This document shows, piece after piece, positions 15,074-23,819 of a stretch of DNA of 27,978 nt. The DNA is from an uncultured Sutterella sp. Lineage in GTDB: Bacteria > Pseudomonadota > Gammaproteobacteria > Burkholderiales > Burkholderiaceae_F. How positions within the stretch are numbered: position 1 is the first letter of the stretch; every line of letters starts with the position of its first letter. The notes beneath the pieces are model-generated. The model made no database searches. It was given only the letters and a program-made list of their open reading frames with translations, and had not been told where the DNA came from. The stretch covers positions 1-27,978 of the forward strand of contig UPZS01000030.1 of the NCBI GenBank assembly GCA_900538905.1. Reading direction: 5' to 3'. A program made the translations under genes and the position numbers.

Positions 15074-15180
15074 AGGACTATTTGTTCGGACAAAGTCTAT
15101 TGGGTAGAAAAAGCTGCAAGCCGGATGGTGCCTAGCTCTGAGCGTTCGATAGGACTATAGGTTGGATCAAAGTCTGATGG
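15074..15180 (+). repeat. Tandem 30-base direct repeat upstream of dcuC
   Basis: Segments 15074-15103 and 15151-15180 agree at about 23 of 30 positions: both start AGGACTAT, have GTT in the middle, then CAAAGTCT and end TGG. Each contains GGACT and AGTCT as an imperfect dyad. Repeat starts are 77 bases apart, about seven helical turns, so a dimeric activator could bind both on one face. A possible -10 (TATAAA, 15232-15237) lies downstream without a good -35, as expected for an activator-dependent promoter. The rest of 15181-15347 shows only the ribosome-binding site of dcuC. Confidence 0.5.
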
Positions 15181-15347
15181 CATCTTTACAGCAAGAAGCT
15201 GCTCGAAAGGCAGATCTCGTTTTTTAGTATCTATAAAAGGAAGCAAGAGACTACTAAAATTCTTAACTTAAGCTTCACGAAATCGGCGCAGACCGTTCCC
15301 TCTGAAGTCGAACACGACATAACAACAATCACTAAAGGAGAAGTGCT

Positions 15348-16724
15348 ATGTTTGGCGTCGTTGTTACGCTGCTGGCCGTTGTGCTGCTCGCGTACTTCGT
15401 TATTAAAAATTACTACCCGCCCGTCATTCTTTTGGTGCTGGCCCTCGTTTTGCTGCTGATCGGTGCCTTCATGGGCAACCCGCCGGTTTCGGCCAAGACC
15501 GCTACCAACTTCCTTGGTTTTGACCTTGCGCAGGCCTTTACGGATCTTACGAAGAGCCGTATCGGCGGTCTGGGCCTCAACATCATGGCCATCGGCGGCT
15601 TCTCGTTCTATATGAACAAAATTGGCGCTTCTACAGCTCTCGTGAAGCTGTGCGTGCGTCCGTTGTCGGCCATTCACTCGCCGTATGTCCTGCTGGGCCT
15701 TACATACGTTGTAGGCCAGTGCATGGCTTTGTTCATTAACTCTGCCGTCGGCCTCGGCTTGTTGCTGATGGCTTCTGTCTATCCGCTGCTCGTTCAGCTG
15801 GGCGTGCGTCGCGCTGCCGCCGCTGCCGTGATCGGTTCGACCTGCTGCTTGGATCTGGGGCCGAGTTCGTCCAACGCCATGCGCGCTGCCGACCTTGTCA
15901 ATACCGACGTAGTGACGTACTTCGTTACCGGTCAGATTCCGGTTGCCATCTGCATCATTATTGCTGTGGCTGTGGGGCACGCTCTGGTGCAGCGTTGGTT
16001 TGACCGCCGAGAGGCTGCCAAAGGTATCAAGGATGACACGAGCGCCGTCGCCGGCGAAACCAAGGATGCCTTTGCCGATGCCGGTCCCGCTCACTACGCC
16101 ATCCTTCCGATTCTGCCCTTGTTCCTGCTGATCATCTTCTCGCCGATGGTCTACAACGGCATCAAACTCGGTCTGGTGACCGCCATTGTGGTTTCGATCC
16201 TGATCGCCTTCCTGGTCGATCTCGTCACGCGTCGTGCCTTCAAGGACGTTTGCAAGAGCTTCCAGGCATTCTTCGAAGGCATGGGCAAGGTCTTTACTTC
16301 GACCGTCTCGCTCATTATCTGCGCTGAACTCTTTGCTTTCGGTCTCACCAAGATCGGCGGCATCTCCACGATGATCCAGATGGCTGCCGCCCAGCAGGAC
16401 GTCGGTCTTTACCTCATGCTCTTTGTGATGATGGGCATCATGGCCATCGCCACGATCGTGACGGGTTCCGGCAACTCGGCCTTCTTTGCTTTCTCGCCGC
16501 TGCTTCCCGAAGCGGCTGCGAGCGTCGGCTACAACACGATGGCTCTGGTGGTTCCGGTGCAGCTTGCTGCCAGCTTGGCTCGCCCGATGAGCCCGATTTC
16601 CGGTGTCATCATCGCCGTGTCCGGTATTGCGGGTTTGACGCCCATTGAGCTTATCCGTCGCACGATTCCCGTCATGGTGCTCGGCATGATCGTCAACGTC
16701 ATCGCCGCTCAGATTTTCCTCTAA
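15348..16724 (+). CDS. dcuC: DcuC-family anaerobic C4-dicarboxylate transporter
   Basis: A 458-residue inner-membrane carrier with about 12 hydrophobic segments, starting with a span at residues 3-20 and alternating with short loops. The family-typical STCCLDLGPSSSNAM stretch follows a central span and MSPISGVIIAVSG lies near the C-terminus. DcuC proteins exchange or export succinate and take up fumarate or aspartate during anaerobic fumarate respiration. AAAGGAG lies eight bases before ATG 15348. Seven codons' worth of sequence separates it from iadA, and a terminator follows iadA, so the two form an operon. Codon use is GC-rich and biased, suggesting high expression. Direction and exact substrate are inferred. 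Confidence 0.85.
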   Translation: MFGVVVTLLAVVLLAYFVIKNYYPPVILLVLALVLLLIGAFMGNPPVSAKTATNFLGFDLAQAFTDLTKSRIGGLGLNIMAIGGFSFYMNKIGASTALVKLCVRPLSAIHSPYVLLGLTYVVGQCMALFINSAVGLGLLLMASVYPLLVQLGVRRAAAAAVIGSTCCLDLGPSSSNAMRAADLVNTDVVTYFVTGQIPVAICIIIAVAVGHALVQRWFDRREAAKGIKDDTSAVAGETKDAFADAGPAHYAILPILPLFLLIIFSPMVYNGIKLGLVTAIVVSILIAFLVDLVTRRAFKDVCKSFQAFFEGMGKVFTSTVSLIICAELFAFGLTKIGGISTMIQMAAAQQDVGLYLMLFVMMGIMAIATIVTGSGNSAFFAFSPLLPEAAASVGYNTMALVVPVQLAASLARPMSPISGVIIAVSGIAGLTPIELIRRTIPVMVLGMIVNVIAAQIFL

Positions 16725-16745
16725 TCAAAGTTGGGAGAGAAACAA

Positions 16746-17891
16746 ATGGCATTGCTTATCAAAGGTGCGCACGTTTATGCGCCTGAAGACCTCGGCATCT
16801 GCGACGTTCTGACCGTCGGCAAGCAGGTTGTGGCCGTCGGCAAGGATTTGACCGCGACTTTGCCTGAGCTCGAAACGATTGACGCCAAGGGCTTGATCCT
16901 CACGCCGGGCTTTATCGATCAGCACATTCACGTGACGGGCGGCGGCGGTGAAGGCGGCCCCAAGACCCGTACGCCGGAATTGGTTCTTTCCGAGCTGATT
17001 GCCTGCGGTACCACCAGCGTTGTGGGCGTATCCGGAACCGACGGTTCGAGCCGCTCCATGCCGAACTTGCTCGGTAAGGTACGTGCGCTTCAGGCCGAAG
17101 GCGTTTCGGCCTGGATGTACACGAGCAACTATGCCTATCCCCCGACGACGCTCACGAGCTGCGTGCGAGACGATCTTTATTTCGTTCCCGAAGTACTCGG
17201 TGTCAAGATCGCCATGGGTGATCACCGCTCAAGCTTCCCCACGCAGGAAGAAGTGATGCGCCTGCTCACGCAGATTCGCGTGGGTGCCATGGTGGCAGGC
17301 AAACTCGGCGTACTGCACATTCACTTGGGCAACATCGTCGGTCCTTTCGATATGTTGCTTGAGTGCGTCAAGCGCGGCATGCCGATTCAGCACATCCGTC
17401 CGACGCACTGCGCACGTCACCCGGACGTGTTCAAGGGGGCTATCGAGTTCGGTCTTGCCGGAGGTTACGTGGACATCACCACGGGCGGTTCCTGCGCTGT
17501 AGGTACGCCTGCTCATGGCGTGAAGTCAGTGCTTGAAGCCGGTGTGGCGGCCGATCACATCACGATGAGTTCTGACGGACACGGCTCCGTGCCGCGTTTC
17601 AACGACAAGGGTGAGATGATTGGCTTGGGCGTCGGCGGCGTTGCCTGCAACCTCAAGGAAGTCAAGCGCCTGATCGGTGAACTCGGTGTGCCGATGACCA
17701 CTGCTTTGTCCGTGATCACGAGCAACGTTGCCAAGGCTTTGCAGCTGCCCGGCAAGGGCGTGGTGAAGGCTGGCAATTGCGCTGACCTCAACCTCTTTGA
17801 CGAAAACATGAATTTGGTTCATGTCTTTGCCAAGGGCCGTCAGATGATGCGTAACGGCGAAATTATTGTGAAGGGTACTTTCGAAGAATAA
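16746..17891 (+). CDS. iadA: Isoaspartyl (beta-aspartyl) dipeptidase
   Basis: A cytoplasmic amidohydrolase-superfamily metallopeptidase of 381 residues (E. coli IadA has 390). The metal site begins with HIHVTGGGGEGG, the IadA signature. The carboxylated lysine is in GVKIAMGDHRSS, the third-strand histidines are in LHIHLGN and PTHCARH, and the catalytic aspartate is in SSDGHGS. It hydrolyses beta-Asp-X dipeptides to aspartate and X. ATG 16746 has GGGAGAG six bases upstream; an earlier in-frame TTG (16731) would include that sequence. Sharing an operon with dcuC suggests that the aspartate released feeds fumarate formation, or that dcuC exchanges the products; this link is inference. Confidence 0.9.
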   Translation: MALLIKGAHVYAPEDLGICDVLTVGKQVVAVGKDLTATLPELETIDAKGLILTPGFIDQHIHVTGGGGEGGPKTRTPELVLSELIACGTTSVVGVSGTDGSSRSMPNLLGKVRALQAEGVSAWMYTSNYAYPPTTLTSCVRDDLYFVPEVLGVKIAMGDHRSSFPTQEEVMRLLTQIRVGAMVAGKLGVLHIHLGNIVGPFDMLLECVKRGMPIQHIRPTHCARHPDVFKGAIEFGLAGGYVDITTGGSCAVGTPAHGVKSVLEAGVAADHITMSSDGHGSVPRFNDKGEMIGLGVGGVACNLKEVKRLIGELGVPMTTALSVITSNVAKALQLPGKGVVKAGNCADLNLFDENMNLVHVFAKGRQMMRNGEIIVKGTFEE

Positions 17892-17910
17892 TCTTTCTTC
17901 GATTGACAGG

Positions 17911-17949
17911 AAATCCGTGCTGCGGTCCAACACCCGGCACGGATTTTTT
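17911..17949 (+). terminator. Intrinsic terminator of dcuC-iadA
   Basis: AAATCCGTGC (17911-17920) pairs perfectly with GCACGGATTT (17937-17946), followed by further T residues to 17949. It ends the dcuC-iadA transcript 43 bases before the next gene, which therefore needs its own promoter in a very short space or depends on read-through. Confidence 0.9.
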
Positions 17950-17991
17950 GCAACAATTCTCGCTTGAGCAAAAACTCTCTCGAGTCAGGTT

Positions 17992-20049
17992 GTGACGCAG
18001 ACAGATTCCGCATATTCCGCCTACGTTCATTGTGAACCCAACGGCGTTTCGTTAGTCGGTTCGGGAGGTATTGCCCGTTTGGCGGCAGGTTGTGTGCTGA
18101 CTCTGATGCTTGCTTTCCCCAACGCTGCCGTAGCAGATGCGGAACCGGAAGATGTTTCCGGTGATTCGACTTTGCTTTTGGACAATGTCGATGTACTGTC
18201 CTCAGCATCCATTTCGACGCTGACGCCTGCAACAATCGGCAAGGGTGAAAGGTGGACGGTTCCCGCAAGCGGCGAGATGCACCCGGTGGTCACGATCGGC
18301 GTTCCCGACACGGCTGATCTTGGGCGTGAGCGCCCGATGATGATTTCCACGATCGAGCGATTGAGTCGAGCCATGCCAGGCACGCAGTTCCGTCTGCGTG
18401 TGATTTTGTCTGCCGACGGCAATGCGCAGCTCAATATCGTTAAGCCTGACTTTATGTTTGCTCCGTCCGGAGCCGATGCGATTTGGCAGCGTGAAGGCAT
18501 TGAGTCCTACCGTATCGCCACGCGTAAAACAGCCTCGGCCAAGGAGGCCGGCAAGAGTGTGGGTTCTGTTCTGGTCACGCTAAAACAACGTGAAGACCTG
18601 CGCGACATTGCCGATCTGAAAAACAAAACGATCGCGGCCGGACTGCCTGATTCCGTTCCGGGTTGGCTTGCTGTTTTGGGCGAAGTCCGAAAGGCCGGAT
18701 TCGACCCGGACGAATTCTTCGCTTCGAGTGAATTTCTCTTTGAGTATTACCCGGAAATCATTGCGGCTTTGTGGGGTGGCAAGGCCGACGCTGTGGTGCT
18801 TCCAACCTGTATGTTGGAGTCCCTTGAGCGAGAAGGATTGGTTGCCACGGATCAGCTCAAGGTATTGCACGACAAAAGCGATGATGCGCTGGCCTGCAAG
18901 CGTTCCACCGATCTCTATCCGGATCTGAGTCTTGTGGGCTTTTCATGGACGCCGGAGAAGATGGCCCGAGACGTGACTGTTGCCTTGATGTCGCAGCAGT
19001 CGGATGTTGGTTTTGAGTGGCTTTCTTATGTGTCGCATGCCAATGTCGATCAATTGCTCAAGGACCTCAAAGCCGGTCCCTACAGTTATTTGAGAGATTT
19101 CAGTCTGAAGGCACTGTACGCCCGACATACGGCTGTGTTTTGGGCCATAGGGGCGGTGCTTTTGTCCATGGTGCTTTACGGCGTTCTGTTGCAGGTTTTG
19201 GTGCGCCGCCGTACGCGGGAACTTTCCCAAACGCTCGAGCACCAGCGCCGCATGGAAGAAGAGGCTCGGGAACACCGGAGACGATTGGGACATCTGGAAA
19301 GACGCAATATCGTCAATCAGATGTCCGGAATGATTGCTCACGAAATCAATTCTCCTGTGGGCGCCATCTGTAACTTCAAGGCCATTTTGGATCTGCTTTT
19401 GACTGAGGAGTCGCGACGAGACGCCAATATCCGTGTGGCGCTTGAGGGCATTGAAAGCGAAGCGCAGCGCATTGCGGGCATCGTTGGCCGAGTCAGAAGC
19501 TATGCGAAGAAACAAAAGCACGCTCATAAATTGTGCGATCTGGTGGACATTGCCAAACGAGCTGTTCGTGCTTTTTATGTGAGTTCTCCCTCCAAAGCGG
19601 ACATTCTGGAAACCTACGAAATACCGTCGGCACCCGTACTTGGCGATTCGCTTGAACTGGAACTTCTGGTTTTAAATCTCATTCGAAATGCAAGCGAAGT
19701 GCAACCTCGAAAGGGCAGTCGCGTCAAAGTAAAGATTATTGTTCGAAGCGCACCCGACGGGCGCTATCAGCTGCAAGTTCAGGACAATGGCAAATTGATC
19801 GGCGACGAGGATTTCGGACGTCTGACCAAAATGATGCAAAGTGTCAAGCCGGAAGGGCTTGGCATGGGCTTGTCCATTGTGCGCGGCATTGCCGACAGTC
19901 ACGGCGCGGAATTGGAGTTTAAAAAGGGCGAAAAGGGCGGCTTGATCGTTCTTCTGACGCTTGAGGCCGGAAAGGATGCTGCAGAAGAATCTGTGCCAGG
20001 TACAGAAGAGGCGCATGCCGAACAAAACGACATCAAGGAATCGAAATGA
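17992..20049 (+). CDS. TtrS-like sensor histidine kinase with periplasmic PhnD-type sensor (second copy)
   Basis: A 685-residue membrane kinase built like the one at 10801-12561: signal-like N-terminal hydrophobic segment (ending near AAVADAEP), a large periplasmic PhnD-like ligand domain (PVVTIGVPDTADLG, then IADLKNKTIAAGLPDSVPGW), a membrane span (VFWAIGAVLLSMVLYGVLLQ), an arginine-rich coiled linker, His450 in GMIAHEINSP, the N box LVLNLIRNASE and the G box GLGMGLSIV. The first G box is unusual (QDNGKLI). GTG 17992 has only a weak ribosome site, so the N-terminus is uncertain. Its stop overlaps the response regulator start (ATGA). The sensed ligand is unknown; it should differ from the first copy because the sensor domains have diverged strongly. 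Confidence 0.83.
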   Translation: MTQTDSAYSAYVHCEPNGVSLVGSGGIARLAAGCVLTLMLAFPNAAVADAEPEDVSGDSTLLLDNVDVLSSASISTLTPATIGKGERWTVPASGEMHPVVTIGVPDTADLGRERPMMISTIERLSRAMPGTQFRLRVILSADGNAQLNIVKPDFMFAPSGADAIWQREGIESYRIATRKTASAKEAGKSVGSVLVTLKQREDLRDIADLKNKTIAAGLPDSVPGWLAVLGEVRKAGFDPDEFFASSEFLFEYYPEIIAALWGGKADAVVLPTCMLESLEREGLVATDQLKVLHDKSDDALACKRSTDLYPDLSLVGFSWTPEKMARDVTVALMSQQSDVGFEWLSYVSHANVDQLLKDLKAGPYSYLRDFSLKALYARHTAVFWAIGAVLLSMVLYGVLLQVLVRRRTRELSQTLEHQRRMEEEAREHRRRLGHLERRNIVNQMSGMIAHEINSPVGAICNFKAILDLLLTEESRRDANIRVALEGIESEAQRIAGIVGRVRSYAKKQKHAHKLCDLVDIAKRAVRAFYVSSPSKADILETYEIPSAPVLGDSLELELLVLNLIRNASEVQPRKGSRVKVKIIVRSAPDGRYQLQVQDNGKLIGDEDFGRLTKMMQSVKPEGLGMGLSIVRGIADSHGAELEFKKGEKGGLIVLLTLEAGKDAAEESVPGTEEAHAEQNDIKESK

Positions 20050-20693
20050 CAACAAACGTGCCTTTGATCCGATTGGTTGATGACGATGAACTGTTTCGCG
20101 TTTCCCAGATGATGCTGTTGAAAACGCGCGGCTGGGAAGTGGAGTGTTACGAAAGCGGCGAGGAGTTTCTCGAGAAAGCGGATCTCAAACGCCCCGGCTG
20201 CATCATTCTTGATGTGCGCATGGAAGGGTTGACCGGCATGCAGGTGCATCGCGTACTTGTCGAACGAGGGTGCAAGCTTGCTGTTATTTTCCTGACCGGC
20301 CACGGTGACATTCCGATGGCGGTTCGCGCTATGCAGCGCGGTGCCGTGAGTTTTCTGGAAAAACCGGTCAAACCCTTTGATCTTCTTGAGGTTGTTCAAA
20401 AGGCGGTTGACGCGTCCCTGGCTGAGGCTCAGCGCGACGAAGAAGCGTCAAAAAACCGAGCGATATTTGACGATTTGACTGCGCGCGAAAAGGAGATCGT
20501 CATGCGTGCGGCTCTTGATACACCCAATAAGGTCATCGCGCGGGAACTCGGTATTGCGGAGCCCACCGTCAAAATGCATCGCGCAAACGCTTTTGCCAAA
20601 TTGGGCGTGAAAAGTCCCCTGGAAGCCTATCGAGCGCTTGAACGCCTGGGCGTGTTGGACGAATCGGCGATTGGTGCAAAGAATGGAGAGTAA
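20046..20693 (+). CDS. FixJ/TtrR-like response regulator (second copy)
   Basis: A 215-residue response regulator: acidic pocket LVDDDE, phosphoacceptor Asp56 (IILDVRMEG), switch residues in LTGHGD and EKPVKP, and a C-terminal LuxR-type helix-turn-helix (LTAREKEIVMRAA through AEPTVKMHRANAFAKLGV). It is paired with the kinase upstream through an ATGA overlap. The flavoprotein gene begins three bases after its stop, with that gene's GGAGAG ribosome site inside this coding sequence, so kinase, regulator and flavoprotein are produced as a translationally coupled unit. Probable target: this operon and/or nearby reductase genes. Confidence 0.87.
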   Translation: MTTNVPLIRLVDDDELFRVSQMMLLKTRGWEVECYESGEEFLEKADLKRPGCIILDVRMEGLTGMQVHRVLVERGCKLAVIFLTGHGDIPMAVRAMQRGAVSFLEKPVKPFDLLEVVQKAVDASLAEAQRDEEASKNRAIFDDLTAREKEIVMRAALDTPNKVIARELGIAEPTVKMHRANAFAKLGVKSPLEAYRALERLGVLDESAIGAKNGE

Positions 20694-20696
20694 CTC

Positions 20697-22157
20697 ATGC
20701 TGCGTCGACGCTGTTTGACCGGATTTTGTGCATTGGCGGGACTTCATATGCTGCCAAGAGCTGTCCAGGCCGAGGGCATGTTGTCACGGGCGTCGGAAGG
20801 CGTGCAAGTGCCTGTTTACGATGTGGTCGTTGTCGGCACCGGATTGGCCGGTCATTGTGCGGCGCTTTCCGCGAAACTTGCCGGAGCCCAACGAGTCATG
20901 ATGATTGATAAGGCGCCTCTGGTCGGCGGACACTCGGCCTTGGCAAGCGGATCCATTGCTTTTGTGGATGAGAAACGTCAGGCGGCACAAGGCATTGTTG
21001 ATTCGGTTGATAAGTTTGTCGCTGACGCCCGGGTAACGGGGGGCTCGATTGACGAAGAGCTTGTTCGTTTCATTGCGGAAAAATCCGGTGAAGGACTCGA
21101 TTGGTTGCAAACGCAGGGCGTGCGTTTTTCGCCGAATATTTTCCGCGCCTACGGTGGTATGCATCCTCGATGCGTAACAGCGTTCGGAAACATGGGAGCC
21201 CGACGCTATATTTTCCAATTGCATGAACGCAGTCGTGAACTTGGTATTGAAACGCGGCTTATGACGCGTGCCGTAGGATTGCACCGGTTTGAAAAAGACA
21301 AGCTCACATTGCGGCTGGCAGATGAAAAGACCAAGTCGGAATACGTTATTCAAAGTCGTGCAGTGGTGTTGGCCACTGGCGGGTTCGGAGCAAATCTCGC
21401 TTTGCGAATGCGATATAACCCAAATCTGGACTATGAGATCGCTACAACGGCCAATCCTCACGGTTTCGTTCAAGACACGGCAACCGGTGATGGGCTCTAT
21501 TTGGCCAAAGAATTGGGCGCCGTCTGGACGAACATGCCGAACATTGTGTTGTTGAGCTACTGGGGCGGCCGCATGCTTGACTACATCGGTGCGGAAATAT
21601 ACGTCGATAACGAAGGTCGCCGTTTCGTTGACGAAACAACCACGACGGCCAGAATTGCCCAAGCTATTTTGAAGTTGCCCGGACACTCCATGTACGTTAT
21701 TACGGACGCGAAATCGGCCAAGGGCGTTAACGTCGGCGCCAAGATCACAGCCGGCAGTATCCGACTTTCAAATTCCGTTGCGGAAATGGCGCGCGGAATG
21801 AACGTACCGGCATCCGAACTTGAACACACGCTCGAGGAATACAACAAACATGCGTCCGAAAAAAGTGCGGATGCGTTCGGGCGTACGGTGTATGCGCAAA
21901 CAATCGATAAACCGCCGTTTTATTGGGGACAGGAGCGGTTAATGATTCACGCGACGTTGGGCGGGCTTAAAACCGACCTGCACGGACGAGTTAAGCGAAA
22001 AGACGGTTCGGTAATCGAAGGACTGTTTGCTGCCGGTGAGGTCGCCGGAGGCATATGGGGAACTGATCGACTCGGCGGCACGGGTCTATTGCAGTGTGTG
22101 GTGATGGGAAGAGCGGCGGGGCTGGAAGCGGCAAAACTGGCAACGGCAGTTTTGTGA
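20697..22157 (+). CDS. Exported flavocytochrome c-type FAD reductase with altered catalytic arginine
   Basis: A 486-residue FAD protein with a short Tat-like signal (RRRCLTGF, hydrophobic run, AVQAEG), so probably periplasmic. The FAD motif GTGLAGHCAA lies at about residues 48-57, VVLATGGFGAN is mid-chain and GLFAAGEVAGGIWGTDRLGG is near the end, keeping the substrate-binding arginine. The segment that carries the proton-donor arginine in fumarate reductases (RFVNEITTRD in Shewanella) reads RFVDETTTTAR, with Thr at the aligned position and an Arg two residues later. HHTMGG reads HATLGG. A substrate other than fumarate is therefore likely. No cytochrome gene is adjacent on this side, so its electron donor may be encoded elsewhere or be shared. 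Confidence 0.83.
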   Translation: MLRRRCLTGFCALAGLHMLPRAVQAEGMLSRASEGVQVPVYDVVVVGTGLAGHCAALSAKLAGAQRVMMIDKAPLVGGHSALASGSIAFVDEKRQAAQGIVDSVDKFVADARVTGGSIDEELVRFIAEKSGEGLDWLQTQGVRFSPNIFRAYGGMHPRCVTAFGNMGARRYIFQLHERSRELGIETRLMTRAVGLHRFEKDKLTLRLADEKTKSEYVIQSRAVVLATGGFGANLALRMRYNPNLDYEIATTANPHGFVQDTATGDGLYLAKELGAVWTNMPNIVLLSYWGGRMLDYIGAEIYVDNEGRRFVDETTTTARIAQAILKLPGHSMYVITDAKSAKGVNVGAKITAGSIRLSNSVAEMARGMNVPASELEHTLEEYNKHASEKSADAFGRTVYAQTIDKPPFYWGQERLMIHATLGGLKTDLHGRVKRKDGSVIEGLFAAGEVAGGIWGTDRLGGTGLLQCVVMGRAAGLEAAKLATAVL

Positions 22158-22195
22158 TGTATTGAGTTGCCGCAGCGAATATCAAGACAAGAAAA

Positions 22196-22227
22196 CGCCC
22201 GCATCCCAGGAGAAAAGGATGCGGGCG
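22196..22227. terminator. Bidirectional intrinsic terminator between convergent flavoprotein genes
   Basis: CGCCCGCATCC (22196-22206) pairs perfectly with GGATGCGGGCG (22217-22227) across a ten-base loop. On the - strand it is followed by TTTTC, on the + strand by TTGTTG, so it should stop the - strand gene best while also serving the + strand gene. Confidence 0.85.
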
Positions 22228-22256
22228 TTGTTGAAAGGAAGCTTTCAGTCGTTGGC

Positions 22257-23819
22257 TTAGGCCTTCATCTTGGCGAACTGTTCGCCGGCGATCATGCCGA
22301 AGGTGAGGGCGTCGATCACGGCCACGGTACCCAGACGAGAGGCACCGTGTACGCCGCCGGCCACTTCACCGCCTGCGTACAGACCCTTGATCGGAGCGTG
22401 GGTCGTGGCGCTGATTACCTGAGCGTTGTTGTTGATCATCACGCCGCCCATGGTGTGGTGAATCTTCGGGCAAACTTCAATGCCGTAGAACGGGGGCTTG
22501 GAAACGTCCAGACCCTTGTTGAACTTCAGGATGCGATGGAAGTCCTTGTCGTTGCCTTCCTTCACGAAGTTGTTGAACTTCTTGACTTCGGCAAGGAACG
22601 CGTCCTGCTTGATGCCGAAGTGCTTGGCCAGTGCTTCGAGCGTGTCGAACTTCTTGACAGTGCCCATTTCCAGAGGCAGGCGAACGAACGACGGGTTGAT
22701 GGCCTTGACGATGGCGTCATCGCAAACGGCGATCGGGTAGTTCTTGTCGTTGCCGATGACCTTGAACATAGCGTCAGCCTTGATCTTGCGGCCGGCGTGT
22801 TCGTCCATGAAGCGCTTGCCGGTCTTGCGGTCGACCACGAGGCCCAAGTCCATGCAGGCGTGGTTGGTGAAGTTCACGGAAACGCCGAAGCCCTTTTCGT
22901 TCGGGTTGCAATAGGGAAGGAACTGCAGCCAGCAGAGCTGAACCGGAGCAGCACCGATACCCAGGGCCTTGATCAGAACGCCAGCGGTTGCGCCCGGCTG
23001 GTTGGTGGAGTCGGTGGAGGGCACCACGCGCGGATCCTGGATCTGACGGAACCAGATGTCGCGGGAGAAGCCGCCGGCGGCGAGCATGACGCCGAGCTTG
23101 GCGCGAACGGTGTGGCTCTTGCCCGTCTTGTTTTCAAGGTCGTCGCAAACGAGCTTGTTGTTGAAGCGATAGCCGGAACGATAGGTGACGCCGAGCACTT
23201 CGCTCTTGTCGTCGCTCACGATGAAGTCGTCGAACTTGGCGCGAGTGCGGATCACGACATTCTTAATCTTCTTCAGTTCAGCGTGCATCGGGCGAATGTA
23301 ACCGGAGCCAGAACCAGCCTTGATTTCGTAGGAACGGGGAACGGAGTGGCCGCCTTCGAAGAGCATGTGGTTGGGCACAAATTCGCAACCGCAGTCGACA
23401 ACCATCTTGATCGTGTCGTTGCAGCGATCGGCGATGGTGGCAAGCAGATTGGTGTGGTTGATGCCGAGGCCATCGCGCAAGCAGTCTTCAATGAAGAGTT
23501 CCTTGCTGTCCTTGATGCCCTGAGCCTTCTGTACCGGATTGCAGGGGCAGGCAACGTTGCCGCCGCAGATGGCGGAGTTGCCGCCGACGACGCTCATCTT
23601 TTCGAGCATCAGAACGCGCAGACCGGCGCGGCCGGCTTTGAGAGCGCAGGCCATGCCGGCGAAACCGGAACCGATGATGACGACGTCGAATTCTTCTTCA
23701 TAGGACTTGACGGCGGAAGCGGGGATGCCGGCATTGGCAGCAGCTGCGGCCATGATGGCGCCGGAAGCGGCGACGGCCGATTTCAGAAAACCGCGGCGGG
23801 AAGTGTCAACGTTTTCCAT
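22257..23819 (-). CDS. Tat-exported flavocytochrome c-type FAD reductase (third exported copy)
   Basis: A 520-residue periplasmic flavoprotein. The Tat signal SRRGFLKSAV with a long alanine-rich hydrophobic core indicates folded export. The FAD motif is GSGFAGMACA, and MLAAGGFSRD lies mid-chain. It keeps the arginine in RFMDEHAGRK, HHTMGG near the C-terminus and the arginine in ASRLG, but the TNH histidine is Gln (STNQPGATAG). A cysteine-rich segment (GGNVACPCNPV) near the flavin is unusual. ATG 23819 is chosen because the Tat motif follows at once and AAAGGA lies six bases upstream; a longer reading to 24023 is non-coding in character. It is divergent from a tetrahaem cytochrome that probably donates electrons. 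Codon bias suggests high expression. Confidence 0.88.
   Translation of the reverse strand: MENVDTSRRGFLKSAVAASGAIMAAAAANAGIPASAVKSYEEEFDVVIIGSGFAGMACALKAGRAGLRVLMLEKMSVVGGNSAICGGNVACPCNPVQKAQGIKDSKELFIEDCLRDGLGINHTNLLATIADRCNDTIKMVVDCGCEFVPNHMLFEGGHSVPRSYEIKAGSGSGYIRPMHAELKKIKNVVIRTRAKFDDFIVSDDKSEVLGVTYRSGYRFNNKLVCDDLENKTGKSHTVRAKLGVMLAAGGFSRDIWFRQIQDPRVVPSTDSTNQPGATAGVLIKALGIGAAPVQLCWLQFLPYCNPNEKGFGVSVNFTNHACMDLGLVVDRKTGKRFMDEHAGRKIKADAMFKVIGNDKNYPIAVCDDAIVKAINPSFVRLPLEMGTVKKFDTLEALAKHFGIKQDAFLAEVKKFNNFVKEGNDKDFHRILKFNKGLDVSKPPFYGIEVCPKIHHTMGGVMINNNAQVISATTHAPIKGLYAGGEVAGGVHGASRLGTVAVIDALTFGMIAGEQFAKMKA

Noticed and set aside
15231..16094. Open frame of 287 codons on the - strand
   Set aside because: Antisense to dcuC; its His/Gln/Arg-rich translation is typical of the reverse complement of a membrane-protein gene.
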